Positions 1-12,891 of a stretch of DNA of 64,000 nucleotides are shown in pieces. Within the stretch, counting starts at the first letter, position 1. The number at the start of each line of letters is the position of its first letter. This DNA comes from Adineta vaga (Eukaryota; Rotifera): NCBI GenBank assembly GCA_021613535.1, contig CP075493.1, positions 15,190,001-15,254,000 on the forward strand, read 5' to 3'. The position numbers were made by a program, and so were the translations under genes. The notes under the pieces were generated by a model. That model had not been told where the DNA came from. It made no database searches and worked only from the letters and a program-made list of their open reading frames with translations.

Positions 1-3000
1 GCGTTCAATATTTTGTAAGTCATGTGTTTAATGGTAAAGAACGACAAATCGCTGATCAATTATTGTCTACTCATCGCGTTTGTTACACTCTATTGAAATG
101 TAATCGTTGTCTCGATTGGCGCGAAATATATGATGGAAAAATCGACTGTACAATCGATGGAATAGACGAAGAGAATTGTTTATCTTTAGAAATGAATGAA
201 TGTAATGAGAATGAATATCGATGTCATAATGGATTATGTATCCCTAAAGATTTTCTCGATGATTACTCATTTAGTCCAGATTGTTTAGATGGCGCTGATG
301 AATATATACCAAACCAAATGAGCAATACACTTTCTACTTATCCTGGTTGCTATCGAGATCCATCATTTCGATGTGAAGAATCTCATCATCCTCTACGATT
401 GAAAAGTTTTCCTTGTGGTGACGGTGAAACATTATTTACATTTGCATCATGTGCCAATGGTCGTCATTTTCTCGAATTTGAAATACTTTACTCTTTCGAC
501 CAAAATAATGCTCTATCATTCAATTGTTGGCTTTTATTATATTGTGCTACTGCATTTGATCGCCAATTTGATCAATGTAAAACAATTTGTAAATCTTACG
601 AATGTAGTTATAATTTATCTGAACAATGTCATTCAACATATATTTTCTTTCCACAAACTGCGATTCTTCATAATCATATTCGATTTGCTTATGCAACAAA
701 TGAAACTATACGAAGAAAACGTTATCAACGAGCATTATTACCTCATTTTGTTTGTTATGAGTTTCAACGATGTCCGTTTTTAATACCGACATTATTCATC
801 AATGGTTTACCTTGTCAACGTACTTTAGAATTAAATATTAAACAATATTATGAAATTGATCAATACTTTCGAGCATGTATAAATGAATATAAAACCAAAA
901 AATCTACTCTTATTCAATGTTCAAATACAGGAAAATTTATTTCAAAATATCGTCTTTTAGATGGAATCATTGATTGTTATAATGCGACTGATGAAAATGG
1001 TATCGATGGATGTTCGTTAAATGATCCATATCGATTTGTATGTTCATCCGAAAAGAAGTGTATTTCACGTGTTGCTAAATATGATTCTGTACCAGATTGT
1101 TTCAAAGATGAAGATGAAAGGCGTTACAAAAAAATCAGATTTTCCTTTCAAGAATTATGTAATGGATTTACACATATGAATAGAGAAATTATCGATAATC
1201 AAACGGAAACAGATGAAACGAATTGTGACGAATGGCCATGTGATAATCTCTACACACGTTGTGATAAAGCCTGGTCTTGTTTAAATGGAGCTGATGAATC
1301 AAAATGTACGGCTTTACAGTGTTCTCCTACAGATGATACCATACCATGTATTTCGCCATATAATTTTACTGAATTTTGTTTACCGATTTCTCGTGCGAAT
1401 GATGGAATCATCGATTGTCTTGGTTCAAGTGATGAACGATCATATTGTCGATCGAAATATGAAGGACAACTTCTCAATCCATACCGATGTTGGAATGATT
1501 CGAAGTGTATTCAAGCTGAAGTTATATGTTTAAAAGGATTTTGTCCTTTTGAAGATCTTTCAAATCAATGTAAAGAAAATCATTTGGATTATCTTATATT
1601 AAGTATGAAAAAAGATTATCATCGATCGCAATTTCCATATGAAAAATTTTTCTTTCTCGAAGATCAAAATATATCATTACGATCGTTCGAACAAAAATTT
1701 CCGATAGAGGAAATCGTTTCTGATTCTTATCTGATACAATTTGACCATTGGAAATGTAATCGTGGTATACCAGTTGAAATGAATAATACTTATCGTTGTT
1801 TTTGTCCACCAAGTTATTATGGAAATCAATGTCAATTTCAAAGTCAACGCGTTAGTTTAACTTTACAAATACGAAAAATCTGTGCACCAAGTTGTCATGG
1901 TGTGTTTCAACTTCTATTAACTTTATTTGATAATAAACAAATGATACATTCTCAAGAACAATTAACCTATCATACAACCACAGATTGTAAAAGAAAACTC
2001 AATAGTTATTTACTATACAATCAGCGAGCAAAAGATTTGAAGAAAAATTATAGTATTCGTATCGATGTCTATAATAAAATAAGTATATCTTATTATGCTT
2101 CTTGGTTCTACTCAATTCCATTTCAATTTCTTCCAGTAAATCGAATTGCAATGCTATTGATCATACCAGCAACTCCGATGATTTATTCTAAATGTTCAAA
2201 ATCATGTATTCATGGACATTGTTCTTTGTATGTGAACACTCTCGAACAAGTATGTATTTGTGAATCTGGCTGGTCAGGTGAAGAATGTAATATTCCACTA
2301 AATGTCGATGTTCATCTCATTCATTATGTCTTGGTGTAATTAATAATAGATCAACTTGTTTATGTCCATTAAATGAAACAGGACCACGATGTCTTCTACC
2401 TTCCATATGTCAAAAAGTATCATGTCCTGATAAAAATGAAATTTGTATTCCCCTTGATAGGCCTGATAACAGATACATATGTTACTGTTGGGCAAGATTT
2501 CCAGGAGATTATTGCGAGAAAACTTTTCGAATGGAAGTTTCCTTTTCAAAATTAGCAATTCCACAAATATTTTTAGCTCATATCATTGAGGCTAAGAGTG
2601 ATAGCGAAATTTCAAGTAAAACAACATCGATTAGAATACGACAAGATCAAGATGAAGGAATGATTATTATACAAAAATATCTTTTTAATCTTTTATTTAT
2701 TCAAATACATGATCAATATTATTTAGCTATGAAATCAAACCGTCAATTATTATCGGGAACAAAACTAATTCTTGATCCGTCTTATCATTGTCCACATATT
2801 CGAGAATTACTCGATACAAGATTGATTCCATATCCGCTTCTTCGTCGTGCGAAATTTTACCATCGAATTTGTCGACAACGATTAGATTTACATTGTTTTC
2901 ATGATCAAGAAGAATTGTTATGTCTGTGTACAAAAGAACGACATGCGAATTGTTTGAATTTTGATTTTAATTTAACGTACAATTGTGATGGATTAAGTGA

Positions 3001-4072
3001 TTGTCAAAATAATGCAAAATGTTTTCAAGATTCTGATCTATGTCCAAATTGGATTCTATGTGAATGTTCCGAATGTTTCTATGGTAGTAAATGTCAATTT
3101 ACAACGAAAGGTTTTGGTCTATCACTTGATGCGATACTTGGATATAGTATTCGACCACATCTTTCTCTTCATCGTCAATTTAATATTATCAAAATTAGTA
3201 TAATTATAACAATGTTGATGTTTATCGTAGGATTGATTAATGGAATTTTATCGATAATGACTTTTCGGTTGAAAAAATTTCAAGAAGTAGGCTGTGGATA
3301 TTATTTATTAATATTATCGATAATTTCATTATTAATTACAATTATATTTACTTGGAAATTTAGTATTTTTCTTCTTTCACAAATGTTAGTTATCAAGAAT
3401 CGAAGTTTGCTTCATTTGAATTGTATTTTGGTTGATTTTATTCTTCGATCATTACTTATAACCAGTGATTGGTTCAATGCAGTTATTTCATGTGAACGAG
3501 CTATAACAGCAATTCAAGGAGTGAAATTTAACAAAAGAAAAAGTTGTCTGATAGCTCGATCTATGATCATTCCTCTCATTGTTATTGTCTTTGTTAGTAC
3601 AATACATGATCCAATCTATCGACAATTAATTGATGATGAAGAAGATAAACGAATTTGGTGTTTTGTTCAATATTCATCGTCTCAATTGGAATTATTAAGT
3701 TTATCAATAAATATTTTTCATTTTATTTTACCTTTTCTAATCAATATTCTTTCAGCTTTGATGATTATTATTAGTACAGCAAAACAACGTGCATCAGCTC
3801 AAAAACAACGAAGTTATCGTCAACATCTTCGTGAACAATGGCGTCATCATAATCATCTCATTTTCAGTTCGATTATTCTCGTTATTTTAGCAATTCCACG
3901 ATTGATTATTTCATTTCTTACTGGTTGTATGAAATCACCTCGTCAACCAGAAGTCTTTTTAGTCGGTTATTTCATCTCATTAGTTTCATCTCTTCTTTCT
4001 TTTATCATTTATATTTTACCTTCACAGACTTATAAAAAAGAATTTATTAAAATAATGAGAACATGGATATGA
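1..4072 (+). CDS. LDLa/EGF-repeat 7TM receptor, 5' end outside window, one frameshift
   Basis: The frame is open from the window edge; the first apparent start is a GTG, so the true 5' end lies upstream. Part 1 (to 2339) carries many LDL-receptor class A modules, for example C-x-DG-x-IDC...DE-x-NC near residues 25-55 and CHNGLCIP...DCLDGADE near 68-95, then EGF-like modules (CFCPPSYYGNQC; CICESGWSGEEC). Part 2 continues with further EGF modules (CLCPLNETGPRC; C-x-C...GDYC) and a C-terminal seven-helix region from about 3180 to 4050. The parts are in different frames: the EGF reading CSSHSLCLGV...CLCP begins in frame 2 near 2303 while part 1 is in frame 0, which fits a 1-nt deletion near 2301-2304. 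I infer a cell-surface receptor of the large bdelloid LDLa/EGF/GPCR type. No intron signal explains the shift, so it is a pseudogene or an assembly indel. Confidence 0.8.
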
Positions 4073-5292
4073 ATCATAAGTATACATTCCTCTTTATGCT
4101 TTTTCCCTCATCTTTGATTCTCTTGATATTTGATGAAATTTCTTAATTATCTTTTTAAAATTCTATTGTATCAAACTTGATTCTTAATTAAGACGAAAAA
4201 TAAATGAGGGTATTCTTATTTTTAAGATTTAGTGACAGAAGTTAAGTTATTTATTTGAATTTTACGCATCCTGAAATTTATTACGATATAACTATCTACA
4301 CAAGAAAGGAGAAAAATCAGTTTTAAAGTGGTCTGACGGAATAGAATCAGACAGCACAAATAAATTTTATAAGTCATCGATATTATACTTAAATTTCATA
4401 CATTTCTGCGCGTTATGCTTTCCATTATTGGTCTGAATAAAAATTAAATTTCTCGGTCGATGTTAGAGGAATCAACGGTATAAACACAAGTACGTTAGAA
4501 CGAGTCCGCCCATTATCAAAGGTTGTCGTCCCCGTTCGAAAAACCGATCGCAAGCAGTATTGTGCAATGAAATAACATCTTCTTAGTTCTTTTGTCTAAA
4601 ATCACGCCTTCAAAATATTTACTATCTTATAGGTTTATACAAATCAAAATTTTCGATCATCATTATCAAAGATTGAGTTCATACGAAATAAAATCAACTG
4701 ATTCATGATGGGATCCAACGAGCAAAAAGTTGTAAATAATGTCTATTACTAATAATTTCTATTACAATTTATGGATATTGTGAATGAAAATTCTCATTTT
4801 AGTCCTCGTCACGGTCGATATTTTAGTTTGCAGTCCTGCTGCTGCTCAATTATTTAACTTTTTGTGCTAGTGGTGTTGGTAGTTGTACCCATTATTGTGA
4901 TTGAAATAAAGAACTATATACAATTATTCTCTCTTCCTGTTCGTTTTCGCATGCGATCTTTCGATGAAAAAACTTCTTAATTACTCTTAAAAATATAACC
5001 GAGAAAAAGAAAACCTGATTTGATTCTTCGTCAAATAATAAGTTGGAAAAAAAACATTTTCGCATTACTTCCTCTTTTTCATTACAAAAATATGCAATGT
5101 ACCATGATCAAATAGAGGTCATGCATCATTTGTTTTCTTCCCATATTCAACAATATCACCATACTTTGATTTAGTCAATGAATCAGTGAATATCACGAAA
5201 TATAATAAATGAGTAGGGGTATTTTTGACACAAAAATATTGATCATTAAATACAATTTCATTCCTACTCTCTAGGTAAGCTATTCCTTCGAA
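4073..5292. other. Intergenic, no gene seen
   Basis: AT-rich spacer between the 7TM receptor and the ART-LamG gene. Stop codons are dense in all six frames. I see no repeat, RNA gene or hairpin of the CTTGAGGG family. Confidence 0.6.
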
Positions 5293-7902
5293 ATGTCATT
5301 ATTACGAAGTAATCGTTATGTAAATAAAAATATCTCAGAACTTCAAGATGCCAATCGTAGTCCAATCCATGGCTATAAAAATCAAATGTTAATGACATTA
5401 GAAGAATCGGTTGAAAAACTTCTTCCATTTGTCAATGATATAGTGAAATATGTTGATGATGCTAAACAAAAATGTAATCGAGAACTTAATTTATTAACAT
5501 GGGATGAATCAGCTGCGATTTATCTCTATACAATGTCAACACCGTTCTTTTCTTCGCTTAATGATACACTTCGAGCTGAAAATCGTTATGCATTAAAACC
5601 ATGGTTTCCTTTTTTAAAATTATTTTTAAATGCCTTAGAAAAATTACCATCATCGACGACAACAGTCTGGAGAGCTGTGTCAGGTGATACGGATAATTAT
5701 TCATTGAAAGATGATATTAAAATTTGGTGGAGTATCAATTCTTCTTCAACAGCACTTAATGTTGTTCAAATTTATTTGGGTGAAAGAGGAACTTTGTTTG
5801 CTATTGAAACGATTCGCGGAAAAAGAATTGACGAATATTCAGCTTTTCCAGATGAACAAGAAGTTATTATTATGCCAGGAACATTTTTAAAAATTGAAAG
5901 TGAACCATTGAATTTTATTGATCTTCTTTTAGTTGTTCACTTGAAAGAAGAATCAATTATTCATCAAAATCATGAAAAGTAAGTTATATCTTAAGAATTG
6001 ATATGAATTCGGATTCTTTTTTTTGTTTAGTGTAAATTTAAATCTTTCGTCAAGTACAAATTCTTTATTAAATGATTTTTCTATTGATAATATGAATATC
6101 GATGATCGTTCAAGACTTCTTTTATCAGAAAATGTTCGGAATATGCGTAGTTTTTCAACACTTTCAAAATGTTCGATGATCATTTCAATAATATTTACAA
6201 TATTATTACCAGGAACAACTTTTGCTTTTTTGATAAAAACATTATTTTTCTCATCATCATATACGCATTCGTCGGATCCCTTTCAAGTATATACAACATC
6301 TACTAGAAGTACAACAACAGATTTATTAGATGGGGTTATTTCAACTAGTAAGTTTTCTTATAATTTTGAATTGAAATCATCGAATAGTAACTTCATTGAA
6401 TTTAGCTTGTTCTCATCGTCAATTTCATATCGAAGCTAATATTCTTTATTCATTTGATTGTTCAAGTTTTACTGATGAAATTGAAGGAAAATACAATGGA
6501 ATTTTAACACAAGATTTTTGGATAACATATTCTGTACGTATTTCATTTGACAATACAAATATCATAGAAGAAAAAAAAGAATATCTTCTAGGAGAAATTA
6601 AAAGGAGTAGTTTATATCTCTCCAGATTATTCTGGTAAAGGTTCCGCAATCAAATTTAATTCTAATACGAGTCAATCTATTCAATTAACTCGTTCGCCAA
6701 ACTTATTTAATCAATCGTTTACAATCAGTTTTTGGATCAATCCAAATATTGAAAATTCATCAATTTATGGTTTATTCAATCAGATTTACGTTACTGCACC
6801 TTCGTTTAATATTTCAATAATTGAAGAATATATTGTCACGAATATTTATGGTTCATCATTATGGTCAACAAAGAAATTAGAAAAAAATCGATGGCAATAT
6901 TTATCATTGATATTTAACAAAAAGAACTTATCAATGAGTATTTATATTGATGGAATTTTCAATACAGAAAGTTTGCTTGGACATCATTCGTATGGAAATT
7001 TTGAAATAACAAAAACAACGTGCGGAAGTCTTAATACAATGAATACATTTCATGGTTTAATTGATCAATTATCGATTTTATTCGAAGTTAAAAATCCGAT
7101 TGATATACTTAATGAAGCAACACTTGTTTTTCATTATAATTTTCAAGATAATAATAATGATAATGATTTTCTTTTTAAAGATTCAAGTGTTAATTCCATA
7201 CATGCACAAGGTTCATATGTATCTCATTTAATTGATAAATCAAATCATTATAGTTTATCATTATATAATTCAATGTTATCTTATTTTCAAACCGAAAATT
7301 TTCTTTCAACATTTGATTATTCATATTCATTATGGATTCATATATCAAATCAATCATCTTCGATTATATCAGTTTTACATTTAGTGACGAAATCATCAAG
7401 TAAAAATAGTACAAAAAAATGTTTAAATCATCTGATTTTCAATCAAACAGGTTTATTATTAATAGAATCAAATTTTGTAGAATCGATTTTTCTTGTTTTA
7501 GGAGATAATAAATTACAATTATCAATGTATATTTATGAGTTGAATGAAACAATTATTTTGAAATCAAATATATCAATTGATTATTCTACATGGTTTCATT
7601 TTGTATTTATATCAGGAATGAATAATTTCTCACTTTATATCAATGGTAATCTTGTTAATTTATTGAATCGAACAAATTTATTCAAAATAAATAATCAACA
7701 ACGTTTTACTTTAACTATTGGAAATCCTCAACATCAATTATCGAATAATTATCTATGTTATTTTAATCAAACGTTTATTACATCACAACAAACTGTCATT
7801 GGAATTGATGATCTAAGATTTTATTCACGACAATTAAAATATCAAGAAATTCAAGCACTCTATAAAAATGATCTCGATCCAACGAAATTCTTCTTTGATT
7901 AA
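5293..7902 (+). CDS. ADP-ribosyltransferase - transmembrane - LamG fusion protein
   Basis: Four exons: 5293-5978, 6031-6347, 6406-6537 and 6605-7902, with introns of 52, 58 and 67 nt; they sum to 2433 nt (810 codons plus stop). Exon 1 is an arginine-type ART fold: the R motif TVWRAVSGD, the S motif SINSSSTALN and the E-x-E motif FPDEQEVIIMPGT. This family transfers ADP-ribose from NAD+ to protein. Exon 2 adds a polar stretch, a membrane helix (CSMIISIIFTILLPGTTFAF, residues about 276-298) and a Ser/Thr-rich stalk. Exons 3-4 encode two LamG/concanavalin-like domains (first around GKGSAIKF...FTISFWINP; second around ATLVFHYNF...IGIDDLRFYSRQL). There is no N-terminal signal peptide, so I infer ART in the cytosol and LamG outside. 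The intron 3 acceptor could instead be 6625, which also keeps frame. The alternative is two genes, with the LamG part starting at ATG 6091; only 109 nt would separate them. SL trans-splicing at 6030 would be needed for that. Confidence 0.7.
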
Positions 7903-10115
7903 AAGAACAAATTTGCGCAATTCGATGTTTTTTTTGTCTTTCAATTCAAATAAATAATTCTCGGTCACTACTGTCTTCTCAGTTTGTCATTGCCAGATGC
8001 GTCCCATTGATTCACGAAATATTCTTTTCTGTATACTTCTGATGGCATAGAACAAATTCAACAAATGTCATCATCGATGGAATGAACGAAATAAAATAAT
8101 CAATGAAATAGAACCGAGAATCTCGCGCTGGGTATGGGTGGGTGTGGATGTGAAGAGATGCCAACACCCACACCCTCAAGTGTTGATAATAAGCTTATGC
8201 TCTATTAAATAATTAGATAAGTTTTACAAGATGTTTTTTGTTCGTTTATAATAAAACGAATATAACGAAGAAGAATTGAAGTGATTGTGAGAATTAATAA
8301 TAGAAAATAACATTTTTCATCTTTTCTACATCCGCAGTTCAATCGTTTTGAATTTTATTCTTGAAAAAAAACTTTTTGATTTATTTGTCCTTATATAGAC
8401 TCTTATCTTCTAATCTCTTTTTTTATGAAATTAAAGTCAACTCGTTTGTACGTTTACACAGATTTTTTTAAAGAAATATTCTATATGTATTCATCATTAT
8501 GATAGAATGATAATTGTTTCTCTTTTCATCTAATCTTTGAGTTTAACATTACTTTTGATTTGAAAAAGAGAAAGAGATTCTTTTCTTTAATCTTTTTCAA
8601 GTATTTTATTTATATTTGTTTCTTAATACTTTACCTTTAGAGAGAATAAATAAGTTGTTAGAACAAAGTAAAATCTGCGAGTAATCGCTCATATTATTCT
8701 CTTTATCAGTGAATATAATAAAATCTATATTGAAAATGAATTTCTCTAAAGATTGAAATTTCTCTTCATATATTTTCGTAGCTCTGAATGTTTTTTCTTT
8801 TTTTTTAAGATAAAATGATGCTGATATAATAGTTTCCTACATGACTTGATACTCTTTTTCTGTATCCGAATATTCTCTAAAACCAAAATAATATTGAATC
8901 AGTGTTTTATATTTTATTAAAATTTTCTAATAAAAAAGAAAAGTATGTCGTCTTTTCCATATTAATCCTTTGGTTACGGATCACATATACATATATATGT
9001 TTTGAATTTTTGCAGATATTACCATCGTTATAATATCATTTAGATTCTTTCGAAAGAAACTCCTATCTTTTCCATTTTTCTTCAGAACATTATTACATCA
9101 TCATCATCATCTTGCATTACTATACGTGTATGTGCAGTCTCGTACATTCTCCCTAGTTCCAGCAAGAACAACAGGAAAAAGTGTAAGAAAACACGTTATC
9201 ATAGTGTGGTAGATTGTTTCGAAGCGAGTATCATACTTTAAAACACGCGCAGCCAAAGGGTTAATATTTCATTCGCTAATAAAGATTGTCATCATGGATA
9301 AATATTTCGTAATAAAGTAAGGATAAGTTACACATAGTGAAAAATGATTTCTAGAATTCGTCAATAGACTATTGATAATAATACCAGAGATTAATTTCAT
9401 TATTTTTTCTTATTTTCAAATCTTGCCTCTAAATTTACTGTACTTCCTTAACTCTCGTTATGTTTGAAATCGATTATATAGCTGAAAACGTTCTTTTTTC
9501 CTTCTTTATTTAGAAAATTTATTTTATTTCATAAATTCATATTAAAACATCCTTTAAGCAGTTTATGTTGATGACGCACATATTTGTTAGTGTTCATTTA
9601 CTTGCCAGAAATACTTACTTCATATTTACAAGAAGATTAGTTTTGATCTTCATTTACTTTTCAGTTTTGATGAAATGAAAGGCTTTTTTTCTTATAATTT
9701 GACAAAAGTGAGAATTTCTTATCTTGTTTCTTCAGTATAACAATTTACACACGTAACTTTAAATTTCGAAAAAATACTCAGATCCATTTTGAATTTTGAA
9801 TTCTTCATCTATAACATAGTCATAGGTAATCGTCTTTTCATAAGTATTTGTAGAAAAATATTTCTTCAACAATGAACTTAGAATGCAATTAAAAAGTGTG
9901 TGTCACATGCAGATTTCATTATCGATAAAGAATTATTTTATATTTTGCATATCCGAGAGTATATGACCCACATCTAAATTCAAGTTTCTAAATAGTAAAG
10001 GTCATGCCTATGTATTATTATTTCGTTCAGCAATGTAAAAAAAATAGAAATTTCGTAAATGCAATAACCGCGTGTATTTCACAAACAAAACTTATCTTAA
10101 TTGATTTATTTTTTA
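7903..10115. other. Long AT-rich intergenic region
   Basis: About 2.2 kb without a supportable gene. It holds one hairpin of the CTTGAGGG family (8129-8180), an AT-rich stretch, a short CAT/TCA run near 9099-9113, and otherwise dense stops on both strands. Confidence 0.55.
8129..8180. repeat. Telomere-like inverted-repeat hairpin (family member)
   Basis: Left arm GGGTATGGGTGGGTGTGG and right arm ending CCAACACCCACACCCTCAAG can pair around a short loop. The right arm matches the one shared by the other copies in this window, and the core is the TGTGGG/CCCACA unit. It lies about 230 nt 3' of the ART-LamG stop. Confidence 0.75.
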
Positions 10116-10117
10116 GT

Positions 10118-11111
10118 TCATTTTAATCACATTCAACATATATAGTGGCAATTTCTTTTTCTGTACGTGTATGGATTTATTTACTACCTTTAATTCCATC
10201 GATTTTCGTAACCATATTTACTCTCTATCATTTTCTTTCTAATCGAACACTTCGTAAAGCTCTCAATAATCATGCTATTATTGCTCTTCTTACTATTGGT
10301 CTTATTGAAGAACTTACCGATACTATATGGTTAATTCATTTTTTATCGTACAAGCACACCTCTAGTAACAACACCTAGTTTTTGTATTATTTGGACGTTT
10401 TTGGGTACATCTCTGGTAGTATCTACTTATATTTTAATGGCTTGGGCATCAATTGAACGACATATGCTTATTTTTCATTCGAATTTGTTATCAACGAAAA
10501 GCAAAAGATTCTTCTTACATTATTGTCCAATGACACTATGTATTATGTGGCCTTTCATATTTTATTTTATCGTATTTATTATTATACCATGTGATAGTCC
10601 AATTATTTATAGCAGAAAACAATGTAGCTGGTATTCATGTTTACTTCGTAATTATTCTCTTGCACTGTGGGATAGTCTTGCACATTTTATTATACCAACG
10701 TTTATCATTTTGATATTCAGTGTGGCTCTTTTTATACGTGTTTTATATCGTAAGTATCGTATACATCGACGAATTGACTGGAGAAATTATAAGAAAATGG
10801 CTACACAATTATTATTAATATCTTTACTTTATATATTATTGCAGCTTCCACCAATGATTATATATGCTGGTTATTCAGCTGGTTTACCCCGAACTGTAGC
10901 AGCAGATTTTTACACTGATTCTCTTTTCTTTAGTCTTTGGATTATATTATTTACTCCATTTGTAAGCGCTGTATCATTACCTGAACTACGAACTAAATGT
11001 AGAAATATTAATGGATTTTGTAAAAGAAACCGTATTGTTGCTCCAAATATAACAGTACCAAATCGTCCAAAGAATATACCAACTACTGTAAAACTTACAA
11101 CTGGATTATAA
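10118..11111 (+). CDS. Rhodopsin-like 7TM receptor, frameshifted and lacking a clear ATG
   Basis: Two ORFs in different frames form one 7TM protein of about 320 residues. The first part (to about 10349) holds TM1 (IYLLPLIPSIFVTIFTLYHF) and TM2 (IIALLTIGLIEELTDTIWLI). The second, from about 10350, reads T-S-T-P-L-V into TM3, then an SIERH motif at the DRY position, TM4, TM5 (FIIPTFIILIFSVALFIRVL), TM6 and TM7. The switch from frame 2 to frame 0 near 10346-10352 fits a 1-nt insertion. The only start-like codon before TM1 is GTG 10145, and an in-frame TAA at 10124 blocks extension, so the start codon may also be mutated, or an upstream exon joins at the acceptor-like TTTTTTAG near 10116. The fold is that of a class A GPCR of unknown ligand; it is probably a recent pseudogene. 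Confidence 0.7.
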
Positions 11112-11743
11112 TGTTTGTTCAACAAATTCAATCAAGACGAAGTATTTAATATAGACATTATTTGTCGATGGGCAATGTATTTGATGTTGTATCAACGTTG
11201 TTGTTTGCTTTTTGCATCACTTTGTTTGTTTCATTGTCAATAAAATGAACTCGATATAGTAAATTAAATCATTTGCATATATATTTTAAAACTTTTTGAC
11301 GCTTATAGATAAATAACTAATAGGACAAGGTGAAATGATATTTTTACTATTAGAATCCTCTCAAAAAACTTTATGTTTCAGTAGAATGGTCGAATAATCA
11401 TCGATCAATTCAAATAAATCGCGTCAATTATTGAATTTTTTTGATTGGTTTATAGTACGATGTACTTTTTTCTTTTCCATACACAATTTGATAAACATAA
11501 AAACCCAGCATCTAGAATAATTATCAAGGACAAATTATAGATGAAATATTCCATAAATACTTGTTCTCTTTTATATTATTTCTTTATTCATGCGAATAAT
11601 AAATACATATATATGAATTTTATTCAAATTATTTCAAGAAAAAAAAACGATGAATAAGTGCCATACTCATATATATATATATGTTCGTTTGATCGATTAA
11701 GTTTGCTATTATTATTAGTTTTACGAATAAAACATATACAAAT
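11112..11743. promoter_or_regulatory. Intergenic; possible promoter of the Cys-rich peptide gene
   Basis: AT-rich spacer. An (AT)n run (about 11670-11683) lies 60-75 nt upstream of ATG 11744 and may serve as a TATA-like element. No coding potential was seen. Confidence 0.4.
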
Positions 11744-12037
11744 ATGCGTATGATAATTCTTGTCGCTGTATCTTTATTATTATTTGTTACATCATTGAAT
11801 GGAAAACGTTTATACAACGAAAATGATGAGAATTTGGAAATAACGGATAAAAAAGCTCGAATGTTTCTTCGTTCAATGATCGATGATAGTGATGATTCAG
11901 CCATGTTGGATACTCGTCAAGCTCAAAAACAATGTACTCCATGTAAATTTAATATTGCACCTTGTTGTTCCCCGAATTATTGCCGAAAGAAATTTCTTCG
12001 TCCAGATGAATGTGTCGAAGTTAAACAAGGAAAATAA
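11744..12037 (+). CDS. Small secreted cysteine-rich protein (97 aa)
   Basis: A single-exon ORF with ATG at 11744 and a hydrophobic signal peptide (MRMIILVAVSLLLFVTSLNG). An acidic, charged middle segment of about 45 residues (DENDENLEITDKKAR region) looks like a propeptide. The C-terminal 30 residues carry six cysteines spaced C-x2-C-x6-CC-x4-C-x9-C. That pattern is compatible with a disulfide-knotted mini-domain; I do not recognise the family. Candidate poly(A) signals (AATAAA) follow near 12156. It could be an antimicrobial, structural or signalling peptide; the sequence does not say which. It is intact and has no introns. Confidence 0.65.
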   Translation: MRMIILVAVSLLLFVTSLNGKRLYNENDENLEITDKKARMFLRSMIDDSDDSAMLDTRQAQKQCTPCKFNIAPCCSPNYCRKKFLRPDECVEVKQGK

Positions 12038-12891
12038 ACAGAATCTTTTTTTTTTACTATATTTTATTCAAAATTTTCTTAATCATTTTTTGTATTTTAT
12101 ACTAGCAGTAATTATTTACTCAATTGATTATTTTAAAAGACAATTTATAATTTCAATAAAGATTTTTTTATCTTGGGTGTGCTTAGTGTGTCTGTCTAAT
12201 TTATAAAATATAATAATAAAAGAAACAGATCCTATCCATTGAATTTTATAAAAAAAAATCCAACAAAAAGAATATCATGAAAGTTCTTGCAGGAATATTT
12301 CGCAGCAGGGAGTCATTTTTTCTATGTCATCTCATTTACATATTTATAGAATATTTGTCGATTTAATCCATTTTCATTGAAGATATGGGTTCCAATTGAT
12401 GAGAATATTATCGTGGACTCTTACCCTTATATAGTCACATCTTTTAGAGATGAGTACTGAAGTTTATGAAGAGTGTGAACATCGTTTCTTGAATTTGTTT
12501 TCTTATCTACTCACACCCTCAAGATGGGATAAAGTAACACATAATTTCGATAACACTCTCGATAGATTTCACTATAATGTTCTCTTTTGATTCAACTGCA
12601 TTGACGTTACTACGGCAATCATTGCACATTCTGCACCACTATAATGGATTGATCAACAAAAATGTATTTAACTGTTGAATAGTTTCTGTTTCTGCTTTTA
12701 TAAATCAACTTTTTTTTCTTCTCACGTTGAGGTAAACAAACATCAATTCTCAATCAGCAGGTCGAAACGAATTTTCACGCATGGTATATATATATAAGTA
12801 TGAACATGTCTTCACCATAGGAGAAGGAATTATATTTTTACTTATTTAGATTGAACAACTAATAGTGTGTTCGAATTTCGATGAAGTGGCC
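12038..12891. other. Intergenic with one half-hairpin
   Basis: No gene supported. The right arm of the hairpin family (TCACACCCTCAAGATGGG, from 12511) occurs without a clear left arm. A TATATATATAAG element near 12785 lies about 105 nt upstream of the next start codon. Confidence 0.5.

Noticed and set aside
415-783. 122-codon plus-strand ORF inside the LDLa receptor
   Set aside because: It overlaps the well-supported receptor frame and lacks domain features; a shadow frame.
4480-4560. Possible tRNA (a GTTCGA B-box-like motif at about 4534)
   Set aside because: No matching A-box or foldable cloverleaf around it. No other tRNA candidate was convincing.
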